Below are positions 60,098 to 64,000 of a stretch of 64,000 bases of DNA, piece by piece. Source of the DNA: Diospyros lotus (Eukaryota; Streptophyta; Magnoliopsida; Ericales; Ebenaceae); contig NC_068347.1 in assembly GCF_014633365.1 (NCBI RefSeq), positions 29,244,116 to 29,308,115 on the forward strand, given 5' to 3'. The position numbers were made by a program, and so were the translations under genes. The notes under the pieces are model-generated. The model made no database searches and had not been told where the DNA came from. It saw only the letters and a program-made list of their open reading frames with translations. Numbering within the stretch: the first letter of the stretch is position 1; the number at the start of each line of letters is the position of its first letter.

Positions 60098-60800
60098 TAT
60101 TATATAAAGATAGTATTTTATTTAATGGATAATTTTTTATGACTTAAGTAATACTTTAAGTGTCTATTAATATTCCTCATAAATAATATTTTTTATTAAT
60201 TAACAGATTAATTAAATATTTAATATTCAAATAATAATGTATTGGAAAACCCATGATTAGTATTGAAAAAGTCATATATTTAAAATCTATTATTAATTTT
60301 ACAGTAATTAGTACTTTTTATTTCAAAGTAATTAGAAAATTTAAATTACTGAATGCAAATTATTAATGCAAGTTCTGGGGGAATTTTTTTTTCCAGACTA
60401 TTTTACTTTTATATATATAAAGATATTATATATTATTATATTATATAAATATAAAATTTTATTTAATGACAATTTTTTGTGACTTAATTAATACTTTAAG
60501 TGTCTATTCATATTCTTCATAAATAGTATTTATTTTTAATTGATTGATGGATTAATTAAATATTTAACATTCACATAATAATGTATTAAAAAACCCATGA
60601 TTAGCATTGAAAAACTCATGTATTTAAAATTCATTATCAATTTTATTATAATTAATATTTATTATTTCAAAGTAATTAAAAATTTTAAATTATTAATACA
60701 AATTATTAATGCAATAAGCATTACATGCAAACTATTAATGTAAGTTTTTGAGAGATTTTTTTTTTTTTTATACTATTATACTTTTATATATAAAAAGATT
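60098..60800 (-). repeat. Inverted Helitron-5'-like units, continued
   Basis: Two further units in inverted orientation, separated by ccagactattttacttttatatatataaagata near 60,393-60,425 and ending near 60,797 in cttttatatataaaaaga. Together with 47,848-48,508 they frame the ~9-kb Helitron-like centre as inverted arms. Confidence 0.6.
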
Positions 60801-61199
60801 TTTAGAGTTATATGTTTGTTAATCACACGGTGAGTGTATGTGTGTTGGTTTCATTGTTGACACTTTTTAACTATACCAAAGTAGGATTTTTATTTTGGGT
60901 CCAAATACTTGTATTTTCTTCACAAAACATTTGCAAACTGTTACTAATATGTGATTGAACGTAATTCTATTTCTTCGTATATATATTAAATTAATTTATC
61001 CATGTCAAATTGTTTTTATATAATTATAAAGTTGATTACTTGATTTCTTTTTTATTTTTTCATTATGAATTTACATGTGTATTTGATTTCTTAATTTCTC
61101 CCCAATATTTAGATGCACGTGGTTACAGTTCTTTCAAAAACATAATTTAATTTTGCTATCTTGTGGTTGCACCCAACGTTAACAATCTTTTGATAAAGT
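60801..61199. other. AT-rich spacer
   Basis: No coding sequence or repeat border was recognised. Confidence 0.4.
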
Positions 61200-61215
61200 A
61201 AGAAACATGAATTTT

Positions 61216-61471
61216 GCCCACATGGACAGTCCAGTTGGTCAAGAAGGAGGACACAAAGAGTTTTTCGTAGTGAATTTTGGACCAAGACCAAGGATCGAGT
61301 CTCGCAAGCGGTAGTGTAGGAGTACCTTTCTCTAAAATGAGGGGGTTCTTTGTGCGTGATGAGCTCGGGTCTAGCCACTGCATCCGGCTGAGTCACCATG
61401 ATTAACCCTCCTTCAAGTCCTGTCGGACTGAGTGTGGGGGCGTCCGAGATGAACGATTTCACATTTGGACC
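61216..61471 (+). mobile_element. tRNA-derived SINE (family 2)
   Basis: A 256-bp GC-richer insertion is flanked by the 16-bp perfect duplication aagaaacatgaatttt (61,200-61,215 and 61,472-61,487). An A-box-like stretch (agttggtcaagaagg, about 61,232) and a B box (ggatcgagtctcg, about 61,293) mark a tRNA-derived head. It has no A tail, ending in catttggacc, and the body is unlike family 1, so it is a separate SINE family. The 123-codon minus-strand frame across it is spurious. Confidence 0.8.
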
Positions 61472-61487
61472 AAGAAACATGAATTTT

Positions 61488-61999
61488 CAATATCGAAATA
61501 GTATCTTTACAGTTTCTTACAACTTTTTGCTATTTTTTGTTTAGTTTTCCAGCTGTTCCGTCTACCGATTAGTTTAGTTTTGATCGATTTTTTTGTGTTT
61601 GTTTAATTATTTGGTCGATTTGATTTAAATAGTTTATATTTAATTTTTTAATTATCGATTAGTTTGATTTATTAAATTTAATTAATTAATTTGATTCGAT
61701 GTAACCCTCAATTTAATTTATTAATTTCAATCCGCTTCGAGAGCTAAATCCACAGTATACGGGACAATTAAGTGTAAGTCATCATTGGATCCGCTGTCAA
61801 CAGGGGAAGAAGAAGAAGAAGAAGAAGAAGAAGAAGAAATCAAGAAAAATATACAGATAAGAGATGTACGTCGAAGCGGCTGGGAATATACTCGACCGAT
61901 ATAATATTATATTCATACATAATTGTCACAATTTGATCTGTTCAAACCTCTGTCTTTCTCTCTCTCTCTCTCTCGAAATCGATAGACAGCGAGCTGGGA
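61488..61999 (+). promoter_or_regulatory. Intergenic and promoter/leader region of the right-edge gene
   Basis: An AT-rich patch (to about 61,720) is followed by a (GAA)n microsatellite at 61,806-61,838 and a (CT)n tract at 61,952-61,973 just before the ATG at 62,000. CT-rich leaders are common in plant genes. tataatattatat near 61,899 could be a TATA box, but is not certain. Confidence 0.4.
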
Positions 62000-62110
62000 A
62001 TGGCGAGCCTTGGTGCTGATGGGGGGCTGGATTGCCCGGCCTTGCTTGGCTACTGCTCCGCCAACATCGAGGGTTTCCCTCTCTCTCCCTCGGATTTCTC
62101 ACTCTCAAAG
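62000..62110 (+). CDS. First exon of an unidentified protein-coding gene (partial)
   Basis: The ATG at 62,000 (gggaATGgcg, a fair plant start context) opens 37 codons: MASLGADGGLDCPALLGYCS, then ANIEGFPLSPSDFSLSK. They end exactly at a phase-0 donor, AAAG|GTCTGATTTC, at 62,110/62,111. Base composition is clearly richer in GC than the flanks. A CT-rich leader precedes it and a long T-rich, intron-like region follows. No convincing second exon is found before the window ends, so the gene continues to the right. The protein is not recognised. Confidence 0.55.
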
Positions 62111-64000
62111 GTCTGATTTCTCCTTCCCATCTGTTTGTTGTTTGGTTCCTGAGAAGAAATTGTAGGGAAAATGGAAATTTGTTAGTTGTTTTGAATAACT
62201 CAGAGCTGCTGTTAGCCTTTGTTTTTTTTTTTTTTCGGATTATTGAGGTTTTGATACACAGCGGTTGGATCAGTTTGGAATTACGGAAAAAGAAGGAATT
62301 GTAGTTGGATTTAACTTTAATTTTCTTTTTGTAAGTTATTTTGATTAAATAGGTGTAGATATTGTAATTATGAACGTCGGACTGGATTAGTCGGTTGGAT
62401 TGGTTAGACCATGACCTAGTTACCAAGCCTGTCTAGACCTAGTTACCAAGCCTGGCTAGTTCGGCTAAAATATTGTAAATGTGTATGAGCAGGTCAAAAC
62501 CGACCGCTTTTTGTGATTCGGTAAAACTAAATAAACTGGCCAATGTTAATTTTTATACGAAGCATTGGATAACCCATAGTTGTTAAAGAACTTTTTTCTT
62601 CAACAGAGGGGCAAATTAGTCTTTGTAAAAGAACCAAAGAAAAAAAAAAGAGCAAAAAGCCTTCTCCGTTTAGCCGTAGCTTTGCCTCCATCATCAGTAG
62701 TTTGTATCTAACTTTATTTCTATGCATTGTGATGAAGAGATTTGAACATCTTAGTTAGTCTTTTGTGTTTGTAATTAGTCTTAATTATGAAACTTGAGCT
62801 TGTAATACCACGTATGATATGAATTCTAAGGGACTTATACAAGATAAGACTGTACGTAGAAATGATTGGAGACCTATAATTCATGTAGCCATTAAGCTTG
62901 TAACACCACGAGTTCTCAACCAAAAATGGTAGCTAAAGGTGACTTATGGGTTCATGAAACCATGGAATGAATATACCTACCCAAGACTTCTCTAATAGAC
63001 TACTAATATGGATTGGGTTGTGACAAACTCATCTTCCTTTATTTCTTGGTGTCCTCGCTTGACTAAAAATTCATATCTCAATCTGACCCAAACCAATCTC
63101 AAAAACAATTTATTGACTCACATTCACTTAGTACTAGTTTTGGGTTGGCTCTAATACCACTTGCAATACCACAAGTCCTCATCTCAAAGTGTTAAACTAA
63201 ATCTGATTTATGAGTTCATGGGATCAAGTAATATACCTAAGGTATTCCCTTAGATTACCGATATGAGATTGAGTTGTGATAAAACATTTCATTATTGATT
63301 CATGCTTTTATGTTATTTTAATATTTTTCTAAATGTTCAATAATTGCCAATCATATATTCAGTAACTTGAATGGTGACATTATTATACTTTTAGGCTATA
63401 TATGTTTTGAATGGGTGAATCACTAGTTGAACCAGTATTCTGGCTGATTTGCTGACTGGTCCAAATTTAATAACAATGTGAGATATATGTCCAAAGTTTG
63501 ACCTTTTGATTTGATAATCCAGTCAAAATGAATTGGTTTACATTATTTTGTTTTTCCTTCCATTTTCCTCTTTCTTGAGCAGTCCAAGCTGCAAGCATAG
63601 TGGAGAATTATTTTCTTTTCCATTCTCTAGATTTTATTGGCAAAAAACAGAGCTTCATCAAGTCTGAGAGAATAGAGAGGGCATTGCATTCAAAGTTTAC
63701 TTGCTTCCCCTTTTTCTTATTTTTCTCAATGACCAGCTGGAGCTTGGTTGAGTGTGAAGCCACAACATTTGAATTTGTCGAGAATAATAGATAAATTTTA
63801 TAGATTTATGTTATTCGTAAATTATTGTTATTTGTTTCATGTAATTGCTGATGATGTGTTTTTTCAGTTTTATTTACTTAGTAGTGGGCTAAGTTATGGG
63901 CTTAGTGAGTGATTTAAATGGTTAGCTAAGTGCTTCCTTATTTTAAGGAAGTGGGGTAGTGCTCCTCCTAACTGTATATATATCGAGGCAGTGAATCAGA
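62111..64000 (+). other. Putative intron 1 of the right-edge gene
   Basis: T-rich and non-coding. It holds a 24-bp tandem repeat (ctagttaccaagcctgnctagac, 62,415-62,460) and two diverged copies of a ~130-bp repeat (62,893-63,035 and 63,163-63,290, both with taccacragt, ttaygrgttcatg, atatacctam and gattgrgttgtgayaaa). ttgagcag (63,574-63,581) could be an acceptor, but the following frame stops after five codons. A TATA-like ctgtatatatat lies at the extreme right end. Confidence 0.35.

Noticed and set aside
61109..61480. 123-codon minus-strand open frame
   Set aside because: It spans the family-2 SINE and its flanks; no protein-like features.

Overview
The window is nuclear DNA from a flowering plant, most likely a eudicot. 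It is AT-rich, gene-poor and full of transposable elements. It has U2-type introns with GT-AG borders, an intact plant sucrose synthase gene, a LOB-domain (LBD) gene remnant, tRNA-derived SINEs, plant hAT, CACTA, Helitron and Ty3/gypsy elements, and TATA-box promoters. There are no prokaryotic operons, rRNA, tRNA genes or CRISPR.

Layout. 1-4,812: retrotransposon-derived repeats. These are an LTR-like remnant ending near 2,428 and a minus-strand LINE fragment split by a non-autonomous CACTA element (3,232-4,352, TSD AAC). 4,813-31,480: a tandemly and segmentally duplicated block built from three modules. Module A1 is at 4,813, at 18,205 and, truncated, at 23,205. Module A2 is at 8,655, 23,510 and 27,475. 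Module A3 is at 16,990 and 30,935. Embedded in the block are a small-protein family with two open genes (8,343-8,573 and 22,699-22,974) and one nonsense-broken copy (17,713-17,964), all on the minus strand. Because the modules are paralogous, several insertions can be read against empty sites: a 796-bp solo LTR, a 209-bp MITE with 9-bp TSD, a Tourist-like MITE and a hAT-like insertion. A 2,065-bp hAT-like element (14,196-16,260) holds an LBD pseudogene that keeps its intron. This is a possible gene-capture transposon.

31,480-33,660 is intergenic. 33,660-42,300: the one clearly complete large gene, a sucrose synthase of the SUS2/SUS3 type (15 coding exons, 34,900-41,986, 810 residues). It makes UDP-glucose and fructose from sucrose and UDP for sink metabolism. 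Intron 10 has a GC-AG border, and the usual N-terminal phosphorylation site has lost its basic residue. The upstream region has a G-box and an RY motif.

42,300-61,500: nested transposons. A 3,051-bp gypsy-type solo LTR (44,094-47,144, TSD gaaaa) is followed by a SINE. Next comes an inverted array of ~330-bp units, which encloses Helitron-like DNA ending at 57,681 and made of ~300-360-bp AT-rich tandem repeats. An Ac-like hAT with a broken transposase (49,493-51,864, TSD ataaatat) and a truncated Ty3/gypsy element (52,986-57,320) sit inside that Helitron. A second Helitron (57,890-60,097) has a clean empty site, and a different SINE lies at 61,216-61,471.

61,740-64,000: the 5' end of another protein-coding gene (first exon 62,000-62,110) running off the right edge. 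Functionally, the window carries one metabolic gene, a small family of uncharacterised short proteins amplified by duplication, a truncated unknown gene, and transposon debris. All calls come from reading the sequence; no database search was run.
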